A stretch of DNA of 64,000 nt, from positions 36,720,906-36,784,905 of the forward strand of contig OX463818.1 of assembly GCA_949825045.1 (NCBI GenBank). Reading direction: 5' to 3'. Source of the stretch: Argyresthia goedartella (lineage: Eukaryota > Arthropoda > Insecta > Lepidoptera > Argyresthiidae). The stretch's first letter is position 1. Each line of letters starts with the position of its first letter. The position numbers were made by a program, and so were the translations under genes. This document shows, in pieces, positions 45,901 through 57,900 of this stretch. The notes below the pieces were generated by a model, which was given only the letters and a program-made list of their open reading frames with translations, was not told where the DNA came from and ran no database searches.

Positions 45901-48900
45901 GCGTTTGGTAAACGCAGCTTCATATTCTAAATCCCTTCCGTTTAATTCGCTATCAATCTGCCAATGCAAGCGATCAATCAAACACCATCGAGATTCCATT
46001 GATTTTAGCGCGTCTTCGAATTCCCATTTATCCGATAAATCTTAAATGTTAATGTTATTAAATGTCCGAGAAAACGCTGTAAAATTTGCCTCCTGCTGAC
46101 GTAGAGATTCGTCCAGCTTACTCAGACTTCACTAATGAGTTTTACCCATGCTAGAACTTGGACCCCGCTCGGACCCATCTTGATAACGTGTTTCTGGCTT
46201 CGTGTTCGCTTTTTCCCCTGAAGCGCACAATCTATTGTGGCCTTGTGTTACAGCCCTGTTAAAAATCACATATAATTCCTTAGCTCCTTCATAGACCTTC
46301 TCAGTATAGTATTCATCTCCTTGGCTCACCACCATACCAAGCTGATCATGGTTGAATTGTATGCTCTTCCATAGTTCTTCTAGCTTGGCATACTGCGTTT
46401 TGTAATATTCAGGTTTAATCTTCCTATCATTCCCGTCCTTGTTGAAATTCTACCAATTCTTCTCTAGCTCCTTGATGTATTTGTACTGATTTTCTAGAGA
46501 CATGTTGTAACAAGTAAAATAAATGGACAGATCTTAATTGATATCTCCAAAACGTCGATTTCAGCGGCTTACGACGGTTTGGTCCAATCGCTGACAATGT
46601 TCTCTGTCCTCGGCTACACCGACGGCGATAAGCTCCAGAAATCCTGTTCTCCCTTGCACCACCCTGCACTCCAAAATATTATGATAGTTCACCCTCACAC
46701 TTTGAAAATCCAATCACTTTTCACAAATCACCAACTGGGTCAACTTCACGCGAGGATGACTCGAAGGACCAATGTTCGGGGTGAGGTGATGCGTGTGTTT
46801 GTTAAATGTTAAAAGTCCCGAGTTTTATGATAGAATGGTTTATTTAATCTATTAAAACACTGGAACTTATGATTGTTAAAATAATAATAATTATGTAAGA
46901 ATGTTGAGTGAATGCACCCGGTCGCGACGGTTCCAAATGATGCACTGAATTGCCAAATAAGTATTTACTTAGGTATTGTGTCGCTTGCACCGTTTGCATT
47001 TCACGTGTTCGGTATCTTTAGTATAAGACCGAACAGTGGTTGACCTGTGTGTATGTATGCATATAAGTATGTTCATTTGATACACCAGAACATCTAAACT
47101 ACTTATCAGAATGTGATAGACGAGGTATCGTTAGAAGCGTTGCATTTACTCGATAATTGTCTACAAATTGACTAATGCTACTTATCAGAATTTAACAAAT
47201 AAGGCATCGTGAGATGGGTCTTAATCGTCCACTTGACAAAGGATATGTGACGTCATACTAAATTCAATAGGGCGCCCACTAGAGGCCATACATTCGTGGA
47301 TTAATTTAAAAAGGTATGGAACAGGGTCGTGTTGCGTATCAAATGAAAGCGCTTAATAAGCACATTCTAAATATATATATATATATTATATATGTCATGC
47401 TCTATGCGAATAATGCGGTCATTATATATACTGATCGGTGATTATTTATACTAACCACTATCTTCGACAAAGTGAAAAAACTAGGAAGAATTTTCACATT
47501 AACCGTCCAGTATCTAAAATCTCGAGTACCCTTTGGTAACAGTAAGAAATAACTATTAGGTCCTTACATATGAAATTGGCGTTTTGCATGGGAGGAACAT
47601 AGTCGTTTTTTTAAATATAATATATTTATTTAATCAAAGTATGTACCATTGCTATCTATACAATTTTGCCATCTCATAGGTAGTTCTTCGATCCCTTTAC
47701 TAAAAAAAAACATTCAGACGGGAATCAATAAAATTTTTGAAGGCAGTTTGGACTGCCCCATCGGAGTTGAATTTTTTCCCTTTCAAGAAGTTACCCAAAT
47801 TTCGAAAAAAATGGTAATCTGTTAAGTTCCGGAGAGTACAGTGGATGTTTTAGACATTCCAATTGAAGCTCCTCTAATATGGTAGCCATCTGTTGTGCAG
47901 TGTGTGGTCTAGCGTTATCATGAAGCAGCAGTGGCCTAGAGCGATTGACCAGCCTCGCTTGTTTAGCAGCTAGCTTTTCCATCATGATTTGCAGTTGCTG
48001 ACAATAGACATCTGCCGTAATCGTCTGGCCAGATTTAAGAAAGCTGTAGTGAACGACACCAGCACTAGTCCACCAAACGCTCACAGGTAACTTTTTTGGA
48101 GTCAATTTACGCTTGGGGCATGTTTTGGCTGGTTCTTCAGGGTTCAGCCATTGCGATGAGCGCTTCCGATTATCGTGTACAGGATCCACTTTTCATCACA
48201 GGTAATGAATGATTCGATTTAAAATCCTTTCATTATTGTGCCGGGTGAGTAATGCAACGCAGCAGTCAACGCGCGTTTGTTGAGTTGCTTCACTCAGTTC
48301 GTGAGGTAACCACCTTTCAAGCTTTTTCACCTTCCCAATTTGCTTCAAGTGGATTAAAACAGTTTCATCACTGACACCGCAGCCTGCAGCTAACTCGGAC
48401 GTGGTTTGCGATGGATCCGCTTCCACAATAGCCTTCAATTCTTCATTATCAACTTTGGTCTCCGGCCGTCTACCGGGCTTGTTCTGCAGGTCGAAATTTC
48501 CAGAACGAATACGTTGGAACCAAAAACGCACTGTGTTTTATATTGCAGTACCTTCGCCATTCACATCATTAATCCTTCGAGCCGTTTCTGCAGCACTGGT
48601 GCCACGGTAGAACTCATACTCGTAAATAACGCAAATATTTCAAGTTTTCCATTTTGTAAGCTGAGTGAAGCAAGAAAAAAAAACAATTGAGGAAAAAACA
48701 AATGAATTTTAATTTTAGAAACATAAATACATGAGTAAATAGCTGTATAAATTTGAATTTGGAATTCCTAATCATAGAGGAGATATATGAGATCAAAGTG
48801 GTCAGTACGGCGAAACGCCAATTTCATATGTAAGGACCTAATATAAATAAACGCTGTCTGGACGTATTGGTGGGTCAGGGTAGGTGAAGGATAAAGGGGG

Positions 48901-51900
48901 TGAGCGAAGCGAAACCCCCTTTATCCTTCGTGTTAGATTGAACGTGTAAGAACAACATCATATAGGTTTTCAAGTTGCTGTTTTTCAGATTTCTAGTCTA
49001 CACGATTCAGTAATGTTTTTGGACAAACAAATATATATATATTTGTTTAATATACCTAGTTGATTATGTAAAAAAACTGTTGTTTAATTCTCTTCTTATA
49101 TATCGGCCAGTTTGATTTAAACTATTATTCCATTTATGAACATTAAACAAAATATTTTTAACTTTTCATTACGAAGTCGTCTACAGACCAAATTTTTACG
49201 GTTATTTACGTTTTCTCAAGGTCTACTCAATGGATTTCAAAATATCAAGAAATGGGACAAAGCTGAAAGCATGCTCTATAGTATAAAAATATATATATTC
49301 AAATCAGTTCATATGTATTTACTAACAAATTCTAACGAATACAAAAATAACCGGTCAAGTGCAAGTAGGACATCGGACCCGCACATGAAGGGTTCCATAC
49401 CATTGTACACGGAAAAACGTAAAACGACAGTCTTTTGTACGAGTAGATAATAATAATAATAATAATAATACCTTGGACACAATTTACACACATTGATCTA
49501 GCCCCAAACTAGGATTCCCTGTATCTTGGGTACTAGACAACGATACACATACTTATATAGATAAATATTATACTTAGATAGATAAACAACCATGACTACG
49601 GTAAAAACATCAGTTCTCATCAAACAAATATTTGCCCTCACCGGGACTCAAACCCGGGACCCTTGGCTTCGTAGGCAGGGTTACTGCCGACTCGGCCATT
49701 CGGGTCGTCAGTACATACATATACCTATTTAATTTTTAATAATAAAAGATTAAATACTAGGTAATACTACATTCAAGGCCGTACATTGAAACATTGAAAA
49801 ATAGTTTTCACACCTTTCATTCGGAAAAGTAAGTTTTGCTCCACTACGAGAGGGAGCAAAATGCTACTTTTCTGTTCAAGCTACTTGTAGCATTTACGCA
49901 ATGTACCTATTGAACACAGATTAAAATAATCGAATGTAATTATGAAACTACATTACAATCGACTACGATGACTACGGTGATATAATGCATATTGATATTC
50001 GAAACCATTGTAATATTCGATTCGATTATTTTTACACATCAGTAAAAGTACACAGGAACATTTTATCTGTGGTGACCTTTCCCTGATCCTTCACAATATA
50101 CCATTATAAAAAAAAAATGTTAACGTTGTTCGATTACTGCAAAGTGGTGAAAGTTTAATTCAAAGTTTTTTTTTTTAGAGCATTTAATTTAAATTTTCCT
50201 CATAGTCGGTGTGAAAAGTTGTATGTGTCACTTAGGAGCAAAATTATTTTCGTCATGGGCGTTAACGCTTGAATCCTTCGTTACGCTCAGGATTCTGACT
50301 TAGAATCCCTCGCCGTAAATACATCATTTTGCTCCCTTGTGACACAAATAACTATGGTGTATCTATCTGGTATGTAAATTTTAAACTATGTACTCAGGTG
50401 CTGTTAACGAAACTCTTTGCTCATTGAAACAGGAAGTGGATAGAAATTGAGTAACTTATTTACAGAAATAAAATCAAATATGTTAAAAAACTTAATATTA
50501 TTTATGACAATTTGAATATGCAATTTTTAATCATATAATGAAAAATAACTAAGCACAAAACTCAATACCTGCAATAAAAATATTTTCCGCTAAGATCGGG
50601 AGAGTCAATTTTTCACTGATAAACAGATAAAACAAAATGGCTAAGAAAATGGCCATACCAATAATTTCTTCTATGGGTTCTTCTTTTAATTCTTGAAAAT
50701 CGGTATTTATTTATTTATTTATTTGTTGAACAAAAATCCACAGCCATACTTAATATTAAACAAAAATGTAGATGTAATAAATAGGCCAATTAAGGATTTC
50801 ACTATGTTTGTAAATAGTCAAATAAGAACAGGTAGGGGTATATTCAAAGAGACATGTTGGCAGGTAAATAACTTAAATTAAAAGATAGTAAAAATCTATG
50901 AGCATGTGCAGGAGGGGTTCAGTGTACAGGGTGTGTGTGTGGGTGTGGAGTGTGTGTGTGTGTGTGTGTTTCATTATTTGTTGCTGTTGCGGCAACAGAA
51001 ATGCACATTCTGTGAAAATTTCAGCTCTGCCTATTTCCGTTGATCCGATAGAGCCCGGTAACGGACGGACGGACGGACAGACAGACAGAGAGACGGACAG
51101 CGGAGGCTTAGTAATAGTGTCCCGTGTTCCTTCGGGTACGGAATCGGTTAAAAAGGTAAGGCAATGCACCGTTGGATTGGATTTTGAATAAACCTGCTCA
51201 AAACGATCTAAATATTATGGAGAGTGGCGTTTGTGTTGCCGGACCGAACGGACGTGTCTATAGACCTCCGACATCTTGCAAACGCATTTAAACAAACAAT
51301 AGTTTACAACCCGGCGCGCGCCTTTGTTCTGTCTCTGGTTTCTCGCGTTTCGGAGATTTTGTATCAGCGAGATGATATGAGAGTGTCTAATATAGCTACA
51401 AGTGTGAAAGTAGAGTGCGTAAAGTGTGAATTAGATAGGTTCTGAGCTGCGCCCTACCAGATAATAGGCTACGCCACGCTGCTGTGACAATACGTGTACA
51501 ATATTGTGTACGACAATAGGTGCACATAGCTGAGACAACTCAACGAGTGTTGCCTGGTGAGCCCGTTCCTATTCAGTGTCCTAACGCATGCAACCAATAT
51601 TTATCTCCACAGACGAATCTACTAGAAGAGACCCCGAGTTTACGTCTCACGCAATACATAACAGTACTCCCTAACGACACGCCGTTATCCTGGAGTATTA
51701 ACCGACCCTATCCAGCACATTAGGTGTGTCATGACACTGGGATATCTCCTCAGCAGTAACCTAACCTTATCAATGAATTGCTTTCTCCGGACACACAAAC
51801 GATTACATAGGACGTAGAATCTTCATTATTTAAGGTATTTCTTAAGTGAATCTAACCCATAAAATTAAGCTCTCTCAACAGCAACAACCTGGGAAACAGA

Positions 51901-54900
51901 CTTATTTCATTTCATCACAGACATTCGTGGTGCTTGATACATCATCATAAATACTAAGTCAATAGAAACTAGAGTTGCGCAACGAGTCGTGGTGTTATCC
52001 CACGCCAAGAGGCAGGCCCTTTCATGCACTTCCTGCAGGCACGTGAATAAGGACACTAAAACCCAAACAATACCGGACAGAAAAAGTTAAACAAAAGGGA
52101 TAAATTACGACAAAAAAACATTCCTCAAACTAACACAGCTGCAAAACGGCGAAGCAAATACGTTTTTTTTGTGCAACAAGCCTCTTCTCTGGACAACCAG
52201 CTAAGAAAAAACGAATTCCAACGAGCAATAAACAATAGGGCCTTGCACAGGGACTGAACCTCGACCCGTGTCACGGACCTCACTACTACGCACTAATGAA
52301 GTGAACTGAAGTAGGTGATGTCAGTGCAGAGAGTCTCACTAGCTGAGCAACAACCTGGTGAGATTGCTCCGATTAAGATAGCCCTGTATCAGATAAAACA
52401 GCAAAACTAACTTTATATCTGGCAGGTAACATCCTTCGTAATGCTGGTTACCATTTCATAAACAGATACCGCTCTCGCTCCAAATTACTACGCCAACTCT
52501 AAACTATTCCATAGGCATAGTCCCGTACAAATAGGTAGGTGATAGGTATACGAAAATACAAAACTGGGCAGGAACCTACCCAAGCACAATAAAACAAAAC
52601 AAAACTATTTGCCACCATCCGGTCCAACCAGCCCATCTTGACCTGTTACAAAATAAAATAAACAATAATGCAAGCCTACTGCATATTCTGAGAAATAGCG
52701 AGTAAAAGCCAACACTTGCCCATCATAAAAGGATCATTTTACCATCTTGCAGAAAACAGGCAATTAACGAAAGGCAGCTGACGAACAAAAACAAAATAAA
52801 ATCAAAGACTCTTTGTCCTAAGCGGGTCTCTCTCACGCCTATTTTATAGCTTCCAGGCCCAGCCTCCAATTCTCTTAGAAAATACCGAGAATAAGTGCGC
52901 AAAGATACGCACAAACTTTGACAGCCACAACCCGTACCATTAACAATAGGTACGTAGGTAGTTCAAATTAATCAAATTAGCACTAAGTTCTTTCTTTCAA
53001 CAACATTCCAAAAAGATGAAAGCCTTATCAATGGTAACTGCCTATTCCACGCAATTGCTGACCAAATTAATCACCTATATCAATTAACACTCGACCACAC
53101 CCACATTCGTAAGGACCTAGTTAAATATGTAGAAGAAAACTGCGATGAACAGAACATAAAGTTTGCAATCGCCGAGCCTGAAGAAACCCTCAATGACTAC
53201 ATTAAAAATCTGCGCAATTACGGCACTTGGGCTGGAGAGGAGATTATAATAGCAGCCGCCGAATACTTTCTAATTAACGTAACAATCCACCAGCAAAATA
53301 CACCATGCAGTGGGATCTATCAACCTCAACTTCACAAGAAACCACTACGACAGCGTATACTTGCTTGAATCACAAAATTTACCCACGAATCTAGCAACCG
53401 ACAGCCAAACTGATAACAACATACCTTCCCCGATACTTAAGGCAACACCCATGACCTCCTCAGGGTCAACCATAACATCAATAGATGACATCCCTGACAA
53501 CACCGGATATACGATGACACGACACAGCCCCATATTTAAACCAAAAGTCACATGCGAGCGTATGCGCATTGCTACTTGGAACGTTAGAGGATGCGCCGAA
53601 ATACCTAAGAGACTCAACATTGATGCTGAATTGACAAACAGAAACATACATATAGCCTGTATACAGGAAACAAACATGACATCGGGGACATACGTGTCAA
53701 AACACTATCTCTGGTATCTATCAGGCACAACCAGCATCGCACACTGTGGCTTAGCTATACTAATTAGAAAGGACCTGAACTTAACTTAGCGACCTGGAAA
53801 CCATGGCAGCAACAATAACATCGGCCACTAATACACTATATGTAATAAACGCACATATCCCCAGCTCTTCCACGAGAGCAACCGCAGCGTTTTCGCAACT
53901 TATAAAGATTTATTTATTTATTTATTTATTATTTATTTATTTTATTATCTTAAAAAAATCCACAGCTAAATATATGCATGATTAAACAGCGAATTAAACC
54001 TTAACTTAAGCCAATAATGGATTTAAATTCCTTAAGCTAAACATTATGACATTGTACTAAGGTGGTTAAATAAGTATATACACAAAGAGAACAGTAAAAT
54101 ATGTTACTAAAAACAAATTCAATTATTAAATTATAAATTTTGAATGTTGAATGCACGGGTAAAATGTGTAGTGTGCAGTGTAGTGGTGTATGCCCCTGCT
54201 TAGCACTATGACCGTAGTCTTGGGATCGGATCTTTGGCAGCGTTTACCACTAAGCAGGGTGCATGGGTTTCGGGTCAGAAAATAATTGTGTCCTAAAGGC
54301 CTGTTTGGAAGAATGAAAAATGTCTACTTCCCTTTCCTTCAAAACCCCATTATAATTAGAAAGAATTCTATTTATAATGGAGTTTTGTGCATAGTTAGAT
54401 CGGGTTCGGGGGACGTGGAAAAGAGATGTGTGTCTGGTTCTCTTAGTTGGAACGTTCAGACGTAGCGCAGAGGCAGTTAGCTCCGGTGAGTCGAGACGTC
54501 CATTGCAGATGTCGTGGAGCAGCAACATATCCAGAAGACTCCGTCTTTCCTCAAGTGTCTGCAGCTTGTGATGATCCAATAAGGTAGTGTAATCACTATG
54601 ACCATAACAGTTAGCGGTACGATAGTGAAGATGTTTGACGAACTTACGTTGTATACTTTTAATTGATTCAGAGTAGGTTTTATACTGTGGTCTCCAGATT
54701 GGGCTACGATACTCAAGAACACTACGTACGTAGGAGTAGTATAGTACTTTTAGACATAGTGGGTTAGTGAAAGCCTGGCTAGTTCGGAGGACGAAGCCTA
54801 AGTTCTTATAGGCCTTATTTATTATAGCATCTGTAACGTACTACCTCCTTGACCATATTGGCTACTGGCGGATTAGCCAGTTAAAAACTAAAACTATAAA

Positions 54901-57900
54901 AATTCGGAAATTCGGGTCTGGAATCTCGTCTGGCAGCTGATTGTTTTTTTTTGGCAGACATTGTTTGAGCTCTGAAACGTGAGGTTGTATCTTCTGCATC
55001 AATAATTTTTAAGTCACGCCTTTAGTTGTGGCGATGGGCTAGTCCCTTTAGTACTGTAATGGAGCTGAATGTTTAGTTGCTGTAAAGTGCAGTAGTTGAT
55101 TTGAAACTTCCCTACTATCCCCAATCCATGGGTAAGCATTGGTTCGTAGTTAGTCTTTCTTATTTTCGTGTATTTTATACTCTCTATGTATTTCCCTTTT
55201 CTATACAGTGTCTATTGGACTGCGGCACTCTTAGATCCTAATTACCCTAGGGCCCTCGTCGGAAGTCTCCGTGTGGGGAGCCGTCGTCTGATAGCTGGGC
55301 GCCGTAGCGCTTTTGTATTCCTATCATTCACACTGGTCTCTTTCCAGGGTTCCACGCTGAGGAGTAATATCCTCCTGGCGCTAACGGAGCTCTGAATCGG
55401 TTCCACGCCGAGGAGTAATATCCTCCTGGCGCTAACGGAGCTCTGAATCGGTTCCACGCCGAGGAGTTATATCCTCCTGGCGCTAACCGCAATATCACTT
55501 GTTGACGTCTGGAGAAGTGGACCAGTTGGATTGAGTCTACCGAGGAGCTGAAGTCTACAAACTCCCGGCGAGTCCCTATCCAGCGTTTCAACTATATCAC
55601 CAATATTCGACTCACGACCCTGTGATTAATAAATGTATCTTGAGCCTGCCAACAATCTCTTTTGGTCAGGTTAGAGTCTCACTGTTTCACATCTATGTGA
55701 TATGAGAAGGTTAACTTTGAATCGAGCAGAATTCCAAGGTCTCTTATTGTGTCAGCCTTCTCGATAGGGGTGTTATTAAGTTGGTAGGTGCTAACTATTG
55801 GCTTAGTCTTTCTTGCGAAGCTGACGTGTTGACACTTTTTCAAATTAACACTTATCCTATTTTCATTGTAGTAAGTACCCAGCCTAGTCAGATCTTCCTG
55901 CAAAAGTACAGAGTCATAAACAGAGACTATTTTTTATACACCTTTTTGTCATCTGCGTATAAAAGATATTTGGAGTGTCTGAAGCAGCTGCCAATATCAT
56001 AGAGGAAGGCAATGTAGAGTATTCAAAAGAAACAAGATTATTCAAAAGAAACCAAACAAAGCCAAAATATTAATGCTAGGTGACTTTAACGCGCATATCG
56101 GACTAGGCGATACAAAGGAATACAGGAAAAAGGGAATTATAGGAACAAATCTCCTACACAAAACATCAAATATCATCGGAGAAATGCTAATAGATATCTG
56201 TTCCCGCGAAAACTTAAAAATAGAAACCACCTGGGCTCGCAAGTCATGTCGGGCCACATGGTCTAACGGGAAAACAAAATCACAACTAGACCATATGTAT
56301 AATTATCTCGAATAATGCGCCACACACATTCAACTTCATCAGAGGACAATGGAGCTACCTGCATATTTCCGACCACAAGATAATAGACCCACTAAACCTG
56401 CTTCCAAGAACTGGCGACACGCAAATGGAATCAACAAAGAGTACAACCCAAACTAAGTACAAAGCGATAACAGCTTTAAAGTTCAACTATAAACAGTGTT
56501 CGTACACCGCCCTAGCACGAGATGAAATGAATGACACAAAAGTAAAATACCATAACGGGATTATGGAAGAACTTACGGCGAACAACTACAAATTTATAGG
56601 AAATGACGACGAATATACGCCCGACATTCCGTGGGAATCTATTAAAGGGGTTTTGAAGTCAGTAGCCCAAAAAACACTTTCCGTAAAACCCGCTAGATCA
56701 CGGGAACACCGAATTGCTCTGGCAAATTTACAAAAGGCCAAATTCCTTAAAAGACGTCGACCAACCGACCAAACAATCAATAAACAACGCAAAGAATGCC
56801 GACGACGTCTTGAGGAAATTATTGATAATGAAGAAAAACGAGAATGCAGAGCATTTTTTGAAGGCCTAGGAAAAAAACACCCAAGCAAACGCATGCAAAT
56901 CGTGTACCACTATTACAGACGACACCAGCTTCAATCGAGACGGTGGAAAAAACAACGATTTATCACAATGTCACGCTGGGAACAGGAATTAAGGAAATCA
57001 GAAGGCACTAAAATTATGATTATCCCTAACGAAACTTCATTAAACCCTGACTATCTAGAAAATGGTCCAACAATAGCCGACATATAAACGATAATCAGCC
57101 GCATGCGTAACGGAACAGCGCCGGGTACAGATCAGGTAGTCCCGGAACTGTACAAAGCAATACCGCCACAACTGTTAAAGGTTATTACCAAAACAATGCA
57201 CAGAGCATGGACAGAAAATATAATACCGGAGTCCTGGAATGAAACGGTCCAAGTACCTATCCCCAAAATCAGAAACCCGCAAGACACCAATGACTATCGC
57301 CGTATAACAATGTGTAATACAGGATATCGCATATACGCGACATACCTGCTCATCAAACTAGACGAGATAACAAAAGAACTCGGGAACTACCAAGCAGAAT
57401 TTCTCCGCAATAGATCCACCGATGACCACATCTTCACACTACGCAGAGTATTAGACGAAGCGGGTAACAGAACATATGTACTGGCGCTAGATATCGCCAA
57501 AGCATTTGATACTATAGACCTAAACGTGGTCAAGGATATTCTCCTTTCAAGGACCAATAAGATTTTAACCAATAGGATAATAAAAGCCTGCATGTATGAA
57601 CGGACCTGCATCAAATGGTTCGGACAGCAAAGTAACTTGATCAACAAAGGAAAAGGAGTAAAACAAGGCTGTCCACTGTCACCAAGACTATTTACAATAT
57701 TAATGGATGATGTCCTCAAAACACTGGAAGAAGAAATTCCCAACATAAAACTGGACCAAGATGAAGAAATAGTCTTACCACTTATTCTCTCCTTCGCGGA
57801 TGACCTCATCATCGTTTGTCAAGATTTACAACACCTTGACCAAATCGTCACGCACTTGAAAGCACTATTAAAAACAGTAGGGCTCGATACTAACGAAACA

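Larger units (their letters stand above)
40945..47290 (-). mobile_element. BEL/Pao element 2 (minus strand), broken and interrupted
   Basis: From right to left: 5' LTR (about 47290-46773), primer binding site (46771-46754), gag remains (46669-45358), zinc knuckle and protease (45156-44374), and the start of RT (41365-40945). A non-LTR element (41371-44368) splits it, and a 238-bp tandem duplication enlarges the protease region. The element stops abruptly at about 40945, where CR1 element 3 ends, so RT, RNase H, integrase and the 3' LTR are missing. Confidence 0.8.
53911..56033 (-). mobile_element. 5'-truncated Jockey-type element inside the RTE-like endonuclease
   Basis: AAGATT at 53905-53910 and 56034-56039 is the duplication. 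Its removal rejoins SQLIK and IIQKKPNKAKILMLGDF in frame. On the minus strand it starts near the RT YADD box (KYLLYADDKKVYK), has QEDLTRLGTYYNENRISVNL and IRDLGILLDSKLTF, is interrupted at HIDV by an 847-bp insert, resumes TDAIINKAYKNLGF, and ends with (AAATA)n. Several stops. Confidence 0.85.
52982..56330 (+). pseudogene. OTU protease-like and AP endonuclease domains of the RTE-like element
   Basis: OTU part (52982-53345): NGNCLFHAIADQI (the D/N-G-N-C catalytic Cys block), HIRKDLVKYV and YGTWAGEEIIIAAAEYF; after a frameshift near 53300, SINLNFTRNHYDSVYLL carries the catalytic His. In active OTUs the block is usually DGNC, here N. Endonuclease: RIATWNVRGC, IACIQETNM, CGLAILIRKDL; then TAG and a frame change, TLYVINAHIPSSS; then the insert 53911-56033; then ILMLGDFNAHIGLGD and, near 56340, the SDHK block in another frame. 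OTU enzymes cleave ubiquitin chains or act as viral-type proteases. In a retroelement it might process the polyprotein or counter host ubiquitination; both are inference. Confidence 0.75.

Noticed and set aside
48880..48955. Hairpin as a transcription terminator
   Set aside because: The context is eukaryotic, the hairpin is shared with a MITE core, and it has no gene upstream.
54250..54722. Two minus-strand ORFs as small host genes
   Set aside because: They read as the RT C-terminal region of the Jockey-type fragment (LEERRSLLDMLLLHDI and similar), continuous with the YADD part to the right of the insert.
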